Shown here: positions 29,354-36,934 of the stretch, piece by piece
Position numbering within the stretch: the first letter of the stretch is position 1
Layout: each line of letters begins with the position of its first letter
Notes under the pieces: model-generated
Databases searched by the model: none
What the model was told of the DNA's origin: nothing
Seen by the model: the letters and a program-made list of their open reading frames with translations, nothing else
Program-made: the position numbers and the translations under genes
Source: Burkholderia sp. BCC0322
Lineage (GTDB): Bacteria; Pseudomonadota; Gammaproteobacteria; Burkholderiales; Burkholderiaceae
Length of the DNA: 64,000 nt
NCBI RefSeq assembly: GCF_902833045.1
Contig: NZ_CADFDU010000001.1
Coordinates: 1,009,927 to 1,073,926 of the forward strand
Direction: 5' to 3'

Positions 29354-29821
29354 ATGAAAAAGACGATGTTGATCGCCGCGCTGGTCGCCGGCATGGGTAT
29401 GTCGATCGGTGCGTTCGCGCAGGTTCCGGCCAGCGCGCCGGCCGGCACGACCGGTCTGTGCAAGGACGGCTCGTTCTACTCGGGCGCGTCGAAGAAGGGC
29501 GCATGTGCGGGCCACAAGGGCGTGAAGACCTGGTACGGCGCATCGTCGGCGGCCGCCGCGAGCGCACCGGCCGCCGCGCCGGCCATGGCAGCCTCCGCAG
29601 CCCCTGCATCGGGCACCGCGCCGGCGAAGAGCGCGGCGGCGACGACCGCTGCGGCAGCGCCGGGCGGCGGCCCGGGCAAGGTGTGGGCCAACGACAGCAC
29701 GAAGGTCTACCACTGCTCGACCGACAAGTACTACGGCAAGACGAAGCACGGCAGCTACATGTCGGAAGCGGATGCGAAGGCGAAGGGCTACCACGCATCG
29801 CACGGCAAGGCCTGCTCGTAA
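29354..29821 (+). CDS. Exported DUF3761-type protein
   Basis: 155 residues. Signal peptide MKKTMLIAALVAGMGMSIGA (cleavage near AFA-Q). Residues about 33-60 (LCKDGSFYSGASKKGACAGH) match DUF3761. An Ala/Pro/Ser-rich linker (65-110) follows, then a second small Cys-containing module near the C-terminus. It has an AGGAGAGG ribosome site. Function unknown; likely periplasmic. Confidence 0.8.
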   Translation: MKKTMLIAALVAGMGMSIGAFAQVPASAPAGTTGLCKDGSFYSGASKKGACAGHKGVKTWYGASSAAAASAPAAAPAMAASAAPASGTAPAKSAAATTAAAAPGGGPGKVWANDSTKVYHCSTDKYYGKTKHGSYMSEADAKAKGYHASHGKACS

Positions 29822-29879
29822 CGCAGGCTGACGCGCGAGGCCGCTTCCTCGCGCGTCGTCCGCACGCGGCGGCAATGCA

Positions 29880-29906
29880 CGCCCCGCCATCGATGGCGGG
29901 GCGTTT
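29880..29906. terminator. Bidirectional terminator between convergent genes
   Basis: Perfect inverted repeat GCCCCGCCATC/GATGGCGGGGC (29881-29902) with T-rich flank on the plus side. It separates the DUF3761 gene from the convergent phaZ. Confidence 0.8.
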
Positions 29907-29927
29907 CATTTTCAGCGTCGCATGCGT

Positions 29928-31283
29928 TCAGTGGGCCTGGGGCGACGGCGTATCGGTCGCCGCATCGTGCGCGGTTGCGCGGGCATCGAGCAGCGCGCGC
30001 AGCGTCACGTAGTGCGTGCCGTCCGCGTTGCCTTGCGCATCCGCGGTGCGATCGTAAGGCTCGTTGTCGTGGATCGTCGCGCGCACGATCGGATAGATCT
30101 GCGTTTCCCAGCGGCTGCCGTTGAACACGCCGTAATGGCCCGCGCCCGTCTGCACGTGGTGCGTCTTCAGGTAAGGCGGCAACCCGGAGCACAGCTCCTG
30201 CGCGGCCACCGTCTGGCCGACCGCGCAGATATCGTCCTTCTCGCCTTCGATCGTCAACAGCGCGGTGCGATGAATCGCCGCCGGTTCGACGAGCCGATCG
30301 CCGACCGTCAGCTCGCCGCGCGCGAGCGCATATTGCTGGAACACCTTCTCGACCGTTTCCAGATAGAACTCCGCGGTGAGATCGGCGGTGGCGAAGTATT
30401 CGTCGTAGAAGTGCCGCAGCGTGTCGGCTTTCGCCGGGTCGCCTTTCGCGCGCTCGTAATACAGGTCGGCGAACGACGCCGCATGGCGATCGGGATTCAT
30501 CGACATGAACGCGCCCACCTGCACGAAACCCGGATACACGCAGCGTTGCGCACCGACGAAGCCCGCCGGCACGACGCTGATCAGGTTGCGCGCGAACCAT
30601 TCGATCGGCCGGCTCGTCGCGAGCGCGTTGACCTTCGTCGGATTCACGCGGCAGTCGATCGGCCCTGCCATCAGCGTCAGGCTCGCGGGCTGCGCGGGAT
30701 CGCCGCCGGCGGCCATCAACGCGACCGCCGCGAGCGCGGCGACGGTCGGCTGGCAGATCGCGAGCACATGCGCGTCCGGGCCGATCTGGCGGATGAAGTC
30801 GATCACGTGCGCGACGTATTCGTCGAAGCCGAATCGTCCGGCCGTCAGCGGGATGTCGCGCGGGTTGTGCCAATCGGTGATGTACACGTCGTGGTCGGCC
30901 AGCATCGTATGCACGGTGCCGCGCAACAGCGTCGCGAAATGCCCGGACATCGGCGCGACGATCAGCACGCGCGGCTGGCGCGCCACCGGCAGCGCCTTGC
31001 GGAAATGCAGCAGCGTGCCGAACGGCGTCGCCGCGGCGGCTTCCTCGACGATCGGCACCGTCTCGCCGTCGACGGCGATCGACGCGATGCCGAACGGCGG
31101 ACGCCGATGCGAGAACGCGCAGCATTCGAGCAGTTCGCACAGCGCGTCGAGCATGCGGCCGGTCGGCGTCGAGGTGGCGGGCGGCCACAGCGACATCGTC
31201 GCGCGGGCGGCGGCGGCCCATGCGCGCGCCGGGCGCGTGCATTCTGCAGACCATTGGTAGAACGGATAGGCAAGCAGATTCAT
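29928..31283 (-). CDS. phaZ: Intracellular polyhydroxyalkanoate depolymerase
   Basis: 451 residues, cytosolic, beginning MNLLAYPFYQWSAE, the standard start of PHB_depo_C proteins. The lipase-box variant AICQPT carries a nucleophile Cys (Cys177), as in PhaZ of Cupriavidus. The C-terminal domain has GEKDDICAVGQT (acidic residue) and GAGHYGVFNGSRW (His). It degrades stored native PHB granules to 3-hydroxybutyrate oligomers. Confidence 0.95.
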   Translation of the reverse strand: MNLLAYPFYQWSAECTRPARAWAAAARATMSLWPPATSTPTGRMLDALCELLECCAFSHRRPPFGIASIAVDGETVPIVEEAAAATPFGTLLHFRKALPVARQPRVLIVAPMSGHFATLLRGTVHTMLADHDVYITDWHNPRDIPLTAGRFGFDEYVAHVIDFIRQIGPDAHVLAICQPTVAALAAVALMAAGGDPAQPASLTLMAGPIDCRVNPTKVNALATSRPIEWFARNLISVVPAGFVGAQRCVYPGFVQVGAFMSMNPDRHAASFADLYYERAKGDPAKADTLRHFYDEYFATADLTAEFYLETVEKVFQQYALARGELTVGDRLVEPAAIHRTALLTIEGEKDDICAVGQTVAAQELCSGLPPYLKTHHVQTGAGHYGVFNGSRWETQIYPIVRATIHDNEPYDRTADAQGNADGTHYVTLRALLDARATAHDAATDTPSPQAH

Positions 31284-31571
31284 GGCTGTCGCTCGTTGTG
31301 CCGCATTGCATGGTACGAGGCAAGCGATGTGCCAGCCCGCGGCTGGCACGCGCGTTGCACGCGGTTCGGGAGCGCGGCAACGCAGGTGGCACGCCACACA
31401 CGGCAACCGCGCGCGATGCGTTACCCGGCCGGCCTGGCGTGCGGCACGTGCCGCGACAGCGTGCGGTGCTGCGCCAGTTCGGCGAATGCGCCGCACAGGC
31501 ATGGTGCGGGTGATGCCGCGTGGCGTCCGATTCGGTGCAGGGGCACGAACGGCTTTGAACAGGGGAGCGAC

Positions 31572-32234
31572 ATGGAAGTCACCGGACAGACGACGCTGAC
31601 CATCAGCAGCCGCAATTACTCGTCGTGGTCGATGCGCGGCTGGCTGCTCGCGAAGCTGAGCGGGCTCACGTTCGAGACGGTCAGCGTGCCGATCGATGCC
31701 GCGTCGCGCGCGGAGCTGCTGCTGCTGTCGCCGTCGATTCTCGTGCCGTGCCTGACGCACGACGGCAACACGGTGTGGGACACGCTCGCGATCGCCGAAT
31801 ACCTGAACGAAATCCGGCCGCAGGCGCGGCTGCTGCCAGAAGACCGGAAAGCACGCGCGCATTGCCGGTCGATCTGCGGCGAGATGCATTCCGGTTTCAG
31901 CGCGTTGCGATCCGCGTTGCCGATGAACCTGCGCGCGCATTTCCCCGGCTTCCGGATCTGGTCGCGCGCGCAGCACGACATCCAGCGGATCGTGACGATC
32001 TGGCGCGAGTGCCTCGCCGCATACGGCGGCCCCTGGCTGTTCGGCGCGGAGATCGGCATTGCCGACGCGATGTATGCGCCGGTCGTCACGCGCTTCCTGA
32101 CCTACGACGTGAAGCTGGAGCCCGATATCGCCGAGTACTGCATGCAGGTGCTCGCGCAGCCGTTCGTCGCGGAATGGATCGCTGCGGCGAAGGCGGAGCA
32201 CGAAGACATCGACGAACTCGACATGGAGTTCTGA
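31572..32234 (+). CDS. Glutathione S-transferase family protein
   Basis: 220 residues. The N-terminal thioredoxin-like domain has ISSRNYSSWSMRGWLLAKLS and the cis-proline region ILVPCLTHDG, then WDTLAIAEYLNE (glutathione gamma-Glu site). A helical C-terminal domain follows. An AGGGGAG ribosome site is 7 bp before ATG. It is divergent from phaZ across 288 bp. Confidence 0.9.
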   Translation: MEVTGQTTLTISSRNYSSWSMRGWLLAKLSGLTFETVSVPIDAASRAELLLLSPSILVPCLTHDGNTVWDTLAIAEYLNEIRPQARLLPEDRKARAHCRSICGEMHSGFSALRSALPMNLRAHFPGFRIWSRAQHDIQRIVTIWRECLAAYGGPWLFGAEIGIADAMYAPVVTRFLTYDVKLEPDIAEYCMQVLAQPFVAEWIAAAKAEHEDIDELDMEF

Positions 32235-32331
32235 CGCGCCGGATCACGTGCGGCGCACGCGCTGTATCGCATGACGCGCCGAAATATCGGATGAATGGCG
32301 TCTGACCAAAGCGCGCTTAAATCGGACGAAT

Positions 32332-32360
32332 CGCCGCACGGCGTGAGGCCCCGTGCGGCG
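32332..32360. terminator. GC-rich hairpin after the GST gene
   Basis: Perfect 10-bp arms CGCCGCACGG and CCGTGCGGCG around a 9-base loop. There is no T tract, so it is a weak terminator candidate. It lies just upstream of the sigma-28 promoter. Confidence 0.45.
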
Positions 32361-32380
32361 GGCCTCGCATTTCGTCGGGG

Positions 32381-32407
32381 TAAACATCGCGGGAACGGTG
32401 CCGATAA
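32381..32407 (+). promoter_or_regulatory. Sigma-28 (FliA) promoter
   Basis: TAAA (32381-32384), exactly 15 bp, then GCCGATAA (32400-32407). This is the full enterobacterial FliA consensus TAAA-N15-GCCGATAA. The -10 ends 29 bp before the lipoprotein ATG. It puts the following operon in the late flagellar/chemotaxis regulon. Confidence 0.8.
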
Positions 32408-32436
32408 CGCAGGTCCAGTGACCGCAAGAGAAACAC

Positions 32437-32823
32437 GTGAAACCGTTCGTCATGATTGTCTTTGCCACTGCGCTCGTCATGTCAGCCGGCTGCGCCCAAC
32501 TTCAACCCGGACGCCAGGACGCGAATGCGCACACCGACCCACCTGCCGCGTCGACATCGCTCGTCGATTTCGTCATACCAGCCGATGCGCTCGGCGCGCG
32601 CGATCCTCAACTGACCGCGTTGCTCGCGAAAGTCGGTGCGCTGGCATCGAAGCAATCGCAACCGATGACGATTCGCGTGGCCGCGCTGCCGCAGGATTTC
32701 GGCTACCTGAACCAGTCGATCCGGCGCGGCATCACGACGCCGCGTGCTGCGTCGGTGCGCGTCGAGAACGTCGCGGCCGGCAGTTGCCGCCCGTACAGCG
32801 TCCAGGTCGGACCGACCCAGTAA
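32437..32823 (+). CDS. Small lipoprotein, first gene of the sigma-28 operon
   Basis: 128 residues. Lipoprotein signal MKPFVMIVFATALVMSAGC with lipobox Cys19. The mature protein has no family I recognise; a hydrophobic-charged central part (about 45-100) suggests a small folded domain. It lies 14 bp before the next exported protein and shares its sigma-28 promoter. Role inferred only from context: envelope accessory of the motility-linked cluster. Confidence 0.7.
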   Translation: MKPFVMIVFATALVMSAGCAQLQPGRQDANAHTDPPAASTSLVDFVIPADALGARDPQLTALLAKVGALASKQSQPMTIRVAALPQDFGYLNQSIRRGITTPRAASVRVENVAAGSCRPYSVQVGPTQ

Positions 32824-32837
32824 CAGGAGATCCCGCG

Positions 32838-33221
32838 ATGCTACGACTGTCGATCTGTGCCGCCATGCTCGTGTGCGGCACCGCCTTTGCGACACCGCCG
32901 GGCGACGGCGCGCCGTTTGCCCCTGCCGCCTCCAATCAGGTGTTTCCGCCGCTGCCGCCATTCGCGTCGCTGCCGCCGGGCGCGGGCGGCGACGATGACG
33001 TGCAGGCGCCCGCGCCGGCGGGCAGCCGTCATGCGAAGAAGCTGCGCCACGCATCACCCGCGAAGAAGGCCCCGGAATTCCAGGTGCGACTCGTCGTGAC
33101 CGACGAGTCGCGCGCGGCGCTCGCGGCCGAGGACAAGAAGCTCGACGACGCGCTGGCGAAGAGCACGCACGAGCGACGCACGACGGGGGCCGGTGCAGCT
33201 GCGCTGGCGATGACGCCATGA
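32838..33221 (+). CDS. Exported Pro/Ala-rich protein
   Basis: 127 residues. Signal peptide MLRLSICAAMLVCGTAFA, then a proline-rich stretch (about 20-60, PLPPFASLPPG), a basic patch and a helical charged C-terminus. AGGAG lies upstream. It overlaps the transglycosylase gene by 4 bp, so the two are coupled. Family not recognised. Confidence 0.65.
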   Translation: MLRLSICAAMLVCGTAFATPPGDGAPFAPAASNQVFPPLPPFASLPPGAGGDDDVQAPAPAGSRHAKKLRHASPAKKAPEFQVRLVVTDESRAALAAEDKKLDDALAKSTHERRTTGAGAAALAMTP

Positions 33222-33742
33222 ACCTGCGGAATCGAAGCGGCGGATACGTGACGGCCCGCACCCGGATGGTCGCGATGCGGCCCGGCTTCATGCCGTGGCT
33301 GGGGTTCGCGATGGTGTTGCTGAGCGCACTCGTCGTCACCCCGGTGCGTGCGGACGACGCCGTGCCCGACGGCGAATGCTTCGAACGCGCAGCCGGCTAT
33401 CAGGGCGTCAACCCGCAGATCCTGCGCGCGATCGCCTGGTATGAATCGAAGGGCAACCCCAGCGCCGTGCATCGCAACGCGGACGGCAGCATCGACGTCG
33501 GCCAGACCCAGATCAACTCGGTGCACTTCGGCGAACTGCGCCGCAACGGCGTACCGCCGGGCGCGCTGAAGGACGCGTGCGTGAACCTCTACGTCGCGGC
33601 GTGGATGCTCAAACGCAAGATGGTCCGCTACGGGAACACCTGGCAGGCGATCGGCGCGTATCACTCGGAAACGCCGCGCTATCGGGACGAATACGCGCGA
33701 AACATCCACGCGGTGCTCGTGTCGTGGGGCTTGCACGAGTGA
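33218..33742 (+). CDS. Lytic transglycosylase (SLT, IagB/VirB1-like)
   Basis: 174 residues, N-terminal membrane anchor or signal (about 25-46). The SLT domain includes catalytic Glu76 in AIAWYESKGNPSAVHRN, the DVGQTQINSVHF motif and the GAYHSETPRYRDEYA motif. Small specialised transglycosylases of this kind open peptidoglycan for trans-envelope machines such as secretion systems, pili and flagella. Here it precedes stator-like genes. Confidence 0.9.
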   Translation: MNLRNRSGGYVTARTRMVAMRPGFMPWLGFAMVLLSALVVTPVRADDAVPDGECFERAAGYQGVNPQILRAIAWYESKGNPSAVHRNADGSIDVGQTQINSVHFGELRRNGVPPGALKDACVNLYVAAWMLKRKMVRYGNTWQAIGAYHSETPRYRDEYARNIHAVLVSWGLHE

Positions 33743-33968
33743 GCCGCGTGCTCGTGTGCGTATGCGTGTGTGTTGAAGGCCGGAAGTAAGGATCGCGGCG
33801 GGCCTGGCCGATCCGGGGAACGTGCGGTGTCTCGTCGTTTTCCCGGATGCATCGTGCCGTATCCGCAGCGCAAACGATTTGCATCAAGTTTTGCTCGGGG
33901 CATCCCTGTGATGACGTTAAAGAACCCTACCGCGTGTGTCGTAAACGGGAGCACGGGGAACGGCGGCG

Positions 33969-35273
33969 ATGATCGCGCATGAAGCGCGACGCGCAGCCGC
34001 ACAAGTAAGTCAGCGCAGCAGGGGAATCGACTTGAATCGTCAGCAATCGTGGACGCGTACGGCGGCGCCAGGGGAAATCATTTACTCCGAGGGCTTTGCA
34101 GGTGAGCCCGTCATCTTTCTGATCACCGAAGGCAAGGTCGAGCTGTCCACGCGATGCGACGACAAGCGCGTCGTCGTCGCGACACTCGGCCGCGGCGAGT
34201 TCTTCGGGGAATCGGCGTTGCTCGCGGCCGAGCCGCGTGCCCATACCGCGAAGGCCCTTTCATTCTGTCAGCTCACGGTCGTGCCGGCCGGCATGCTCGA
34301 TGAAGAAATCGAGCGCGTGTCGGCGCTGCTGCGTCATATCGTGCGGACGATGATTCGCCGCGTGAAGCGCAAGGACGACCAGCTCGCCACCTACACGCAC
34401 GCCGATTTCATGCCGGGCGTGCTGTCGTATGCGCATGTGCTGTCGCTGATGGCGGGCGCCGATGCGCGCGATGGCGGCGACGCCTGGACGCGCCGGCCGA
34501 TGCAGGTGCATGCGGCCGAAACCTCGGTGCCGCTCGCCGAAGTGATCCGCAAATGCCGCGCGATCGCCGGCCATTCGCGGCCGCACGTGCTCGCGATGCT
34601 GCGACGCATGGAGAAGCTCAATCTCGTCACGATCGAGGCCGCGCAGACGGACCTCTCCGGTGGCGCAACCGACTATGCGGCGTCGTCGGACGCGCGCCAG
34701 GTCGTCACGTTCGACGCCGCGCGCGTGATCGATCGCGCGCAGCAGGTGGCCGATCACGATCTCGACCTGTCGATCAACAGCGAACTCGAACTCATCGAGC
34801 TGGCCGATCTCGAATCGCTGATCGGCGTCGAGAAGACGATCCTCCTCAACAAGCTGTCGAACGGCGAGATCGCCGACGAAGTGTTCGCGTTCCGCAAATC
34901 GAAGGTGCTCAGCTACGTCGAGCAGAAGGGTGTCGCGTACTTCGCGCGGCGCAATGCGCGTCGTGGCGAGGTGCGCTCGCTGGAGGATCTCGTGTCGATC
35001 GACCAGCGCACGCTGTTCGACGTCATCAGCGCATTCGATACCTACGATCTCGCGAAGCTCATCGCGAATCTCGACGATCGCGCGGTGGCCGACAAGCTGT
35101 TCTCCGTGATGACCGAGGCGCGGCGCAACGAGGTGTCGTGGGTGATGCGTCGCGAGCTCAAGCTCGATCCGGTCGAGATCGAGGACATCGAGCGGCGCGT
35201 GCTGGATGCCGTTCGCTCGGCGAAGGCGCCGGCGGCGGCCATCGCGGCGGTCGCGTCGGCATCGGATGCATGA
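33969..35273 (+). CDS. Cyclic-nucleotide-binding / FliG C-terminal domain fusion protein
   Basis: 434 residues, cytosolic. Residues about 30-108 form a cNMP-binding domain. Its phosphate-binding cassette GEFFGESALLAAEPRAHTAK (76-95) is close to the protein kinase A/CRP cassette, with the conserved Glu81 and Arg90. Residues about 140-225 look like a CRP-type winged helix (VPLAEVIRKCRAIAGHSRPH, then VLAMLRRMEKLNLV). Residues about 270-418 match FliG middle/C-terminal helices: SLEDLVSIDQRTLFDVISAF, DLAKLIANLDDRAVADKLFS and the LDPVEIEDIERRVLDAV tail. FliG-C is the rotor face touched by stators. The next two genes are MotA and MotB paralogues, so this is probably a nucleotide-responsive rotor-like or adaptor protein. 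Confidence 0.8.
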   Translation: MIAHEARRAAAQVSQRSRGIDLNRQQSWTRTAAPGEIIYSEGFAGEPVIFLITEGKVELSTRCDDKRVVVATLGRGEFFGESALLAAEPRAHTAKALSFCQLTVVPAGMLDEEIERVSALLRHIVRTMIRRVKRKDDQLATYTHADFMPGVLSYAHVLSLMAGADARDGGDAWTRRPMQVHAAETSVPLAEVIRKCRAIAGHSRPHVLAMLRRMEKLNLVTIEAAQTDLSGGATDYAASSDARQVVTFDAARVIDRAQQVADHDLDLSINSELELIELADLESLIGVEKTILLNKLSNGEIADEVFAFRKSKVLSYVEQKGVAYFARRNARRGEVRSLEDLVSIDQRTLFDVISAFDTYDLAKLIANLDDRAVADKLFSVMTEARRNEVSWVMRRELKLDPVEIEDIERRVLDAVRSAKAPAAAIAAVASASDA

Positions 35274-35286
35274 CGAGGGGGCGCGT

Positions 35287-36051
35287 ATGGACCTGTTGAC
35301 CCTGGCCGGTGTGGTGCTCGGTGGCGCGGCGATCGTGTTTGGTTTCGCGCTGGAAGGCGGGCATTTCTCGATGCTGTTCCAGTTCGAGGCGCTCGTGATC
35401 GTGCTCGGTGGCACGCTCGGCGCGGTGATGATCCAGAACACCTGGGCGCGCTTCTTCGACGCGGTGAAACAGCTGCGGCTCGCGTTCGTCCGTGCGCGCG
35501 AGGTCGATCGCCAGAACCTGTCCGACCTGCTCGAATGGGGCGACCGCGCGAAGCTCGACGGGCTGCTCGCGTTCGAATCGATGGACGTGAGCGGCATCCA
35601 TCCGTTCGCGCGCCGCGGGCTCGAACTGCTGGCCAACGGCGTGTCGACCGCCGTGCTCGAGGACGCGTTGCAGCGCGAACTCGATGCCTACGAACGCAGC
35701 CGCCTCGCCGCCGCGCGCGTGTGGCAGCAGGCCGGCGGGTATGCGCCGACGTTCGGCATTCTCGGCTCGGTGCTCGGGCTCGTGCAGGTGACGAGCCATA
35801 TTCTCGAACCGGCGCAGCTCGGGCCGGGCATCGCGGTCGCGTTCATCGCGACGCTGTACGGGCTGGCGTTCGCCAACCTCGTGTTCCTGCCGCTGTACGG
35901 CAAGCTGCGTGCGCAGATCGACAGCGAGCTGCGGTTTCGCAAGCTGTATCTCGACGGATTGCTGGCGATCTCGCGCAAGGAATCGCCGCATACGATCGAG
36001 ACGCGCCTGACCGGCGACGTGCGCGGGCGCGCGGTCGAATCGCTCGCATGA
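35287..36051 (+). CDS. MotA-family stator subunit
   Basis: 254 residues, four membrane helices. Family signatures are EALVIVLGGTLGAVMIQ (about 34-50), the cytoplasmic loop RAKLDGLLAFESMD, then HPFARRGLELLANGV with conserved Arg and Glu for rotor contact, APTFGILGSVLGLV and GPGIAVAFIATLYGLAFANLVFLP with both essential prolines. It starts 13 bp after the cNMP-FliG gene, so the two are co-transcribed. A second (non-housekeeping) stator is likely because no flagellar operon is adjacent. Confidence 0.9.
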   Translation: MDLLTLAGVVLGGAAIVFGFALEGGHFSMLFQFEALVIVLGGTLGAVMIQNTWARFFDAVKQLRLAFVRAREVDRQNLSDLLEWGDRAKLDGLLAFESMDVSGIHPFARRGLELLANGVSTAVLEDALQRELDAYERSRLAAARVWQQAGGYAPTFGILGSVLGLVQVTSHILEPAQLGPGIAVAFIATLYGLAFANLVFLPLYGKLRAQIDSELRFRKLYLDGLLAISRKESPHTIETRLTGDVRGRAVESLA

Positions 36052-36090
36052 TGCGCGGGTGTTGTACGACGAACCCGGAATTCCAACCGC

Positions 36091-36765
36091 ATGACTGCTC
36101 GAACTGACGGTGCATCCGCCGCCGATCGCGACGACGACGAACACGAAGGCGCGCAATCCGGCCGCTGGCTGATTTCATACGCGGATCTCATCACGACGCT
36201 GATGGTGCTGTTTCTCGCGTTGTACGTGCTTCAGCTCGCGAAATACAACGCGCTTGATGCGCGGTACCAGACGCTCGCGCGGCATGCCGAAAGCGCAGCG
36301 GGTGCATCCCCATCCGCTGCCGTGACGCCCGAGCACTCGCCGCCGTGGCTCGCGTTGCTCGATTCGTTGAAGTCGAACGGCCGGATCTCGCTCGTGAAAG
36401 CGCCGCATGGCGTCGAGATCGGCATCGACGCGAAGATCCTGTTCAATGTTGGCGATGCGCGCCTGCTGCCCGATTCGTCGCCCGTGCTGAACCAGATCGC
36501 GCAGGCGCTGAGCGATCACGCGACCGGCGACATTCTCGTCGAAGGGCACACCGACAGCGTGCCGATCGCGAACGCGAAATACGAATCGAACTGGGAGCTG
36601 TCGTCGGCGCGCGCGGGGAGCGTCGTGCGCTACCTGACCGAGCGCGGCGTCGCACCGCATCGGCTCGCGGCCATCGGGCGGGCCGATACGCAGCCGCTCG
36701 TCGCGGGGGACGATGCGGCCGCGCGGGCGCGGAACCGTCGTGTCACGATCTTCGTGGCGTATTGA
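36091..36765 (+). CDS. MotB-family stator subunit with OmpA domain
   Basis: 224 residues. The single helix starts WLISYADLITTLMVLFLALY, with the proton-carrying Asp32. A linker (about 60-85) leads to an OmpA/MotB peptidoglycan-binding domain with VEGHTDSVPIANAKYESNWE and LSSARAGSVVRYL, ending RNRRVTIFV. It anchors the MotA-like channel to the cell wall. It lies 39 bp downstream of the motA-like gene. Confidence 0.92.
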   Translation: MTARTDGASAADRDDDEHEGAQSGRWLISYADLITTLMVLFLALYVLQLAKYNALDARYQTLARHAESAAGASPSAAVTPEHSPPWLALLDSLKSNGRISLVKAPHGVEIGIDAKILFNVGDARLLPDSSPVLNQIAQALSDHATGDILVEGHTDSVPIANAKYESNWELSSARAGSVVRYLTERGVAPHRLAAIGRADTQPLVAGDDAAARARNRRVTIFVAY

Positions 36766-36886
36766 TTCACGCTGGATTTTCGTTGATCGCGCATCCATAG
36801 GCGGCTGCATATGCCCGCCTGACAACACCATAACGAATCTCGCATGATGAACATCTGAAATCAGCGATGCGGTTCTGCGCGTGCAT

Positions 36887-36894
36887 GCCGATAA
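36887..36894 (+). promoter_or_regulatory. Candidate sigma-28 -10 element before the chemoreceptor
   Basis: Exact GCCGATAA octamer ending 40 bp before the MCP start. No TAAA is present at the expected 15-bp spacing, so this is only a partial promoter match. Confidence 0.35.
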
Positions 36895-36934
36895 CCCAAA
36901 CTGGCTCAGACCGAGCGGTTATCGAGGGTTCCCC

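Noticed and set aside
29922-31520. Long plus-strand frame opposite phaZ
   Set aside because: Shadow of phaZ; only its last part, from 31572, is the real GST gene.
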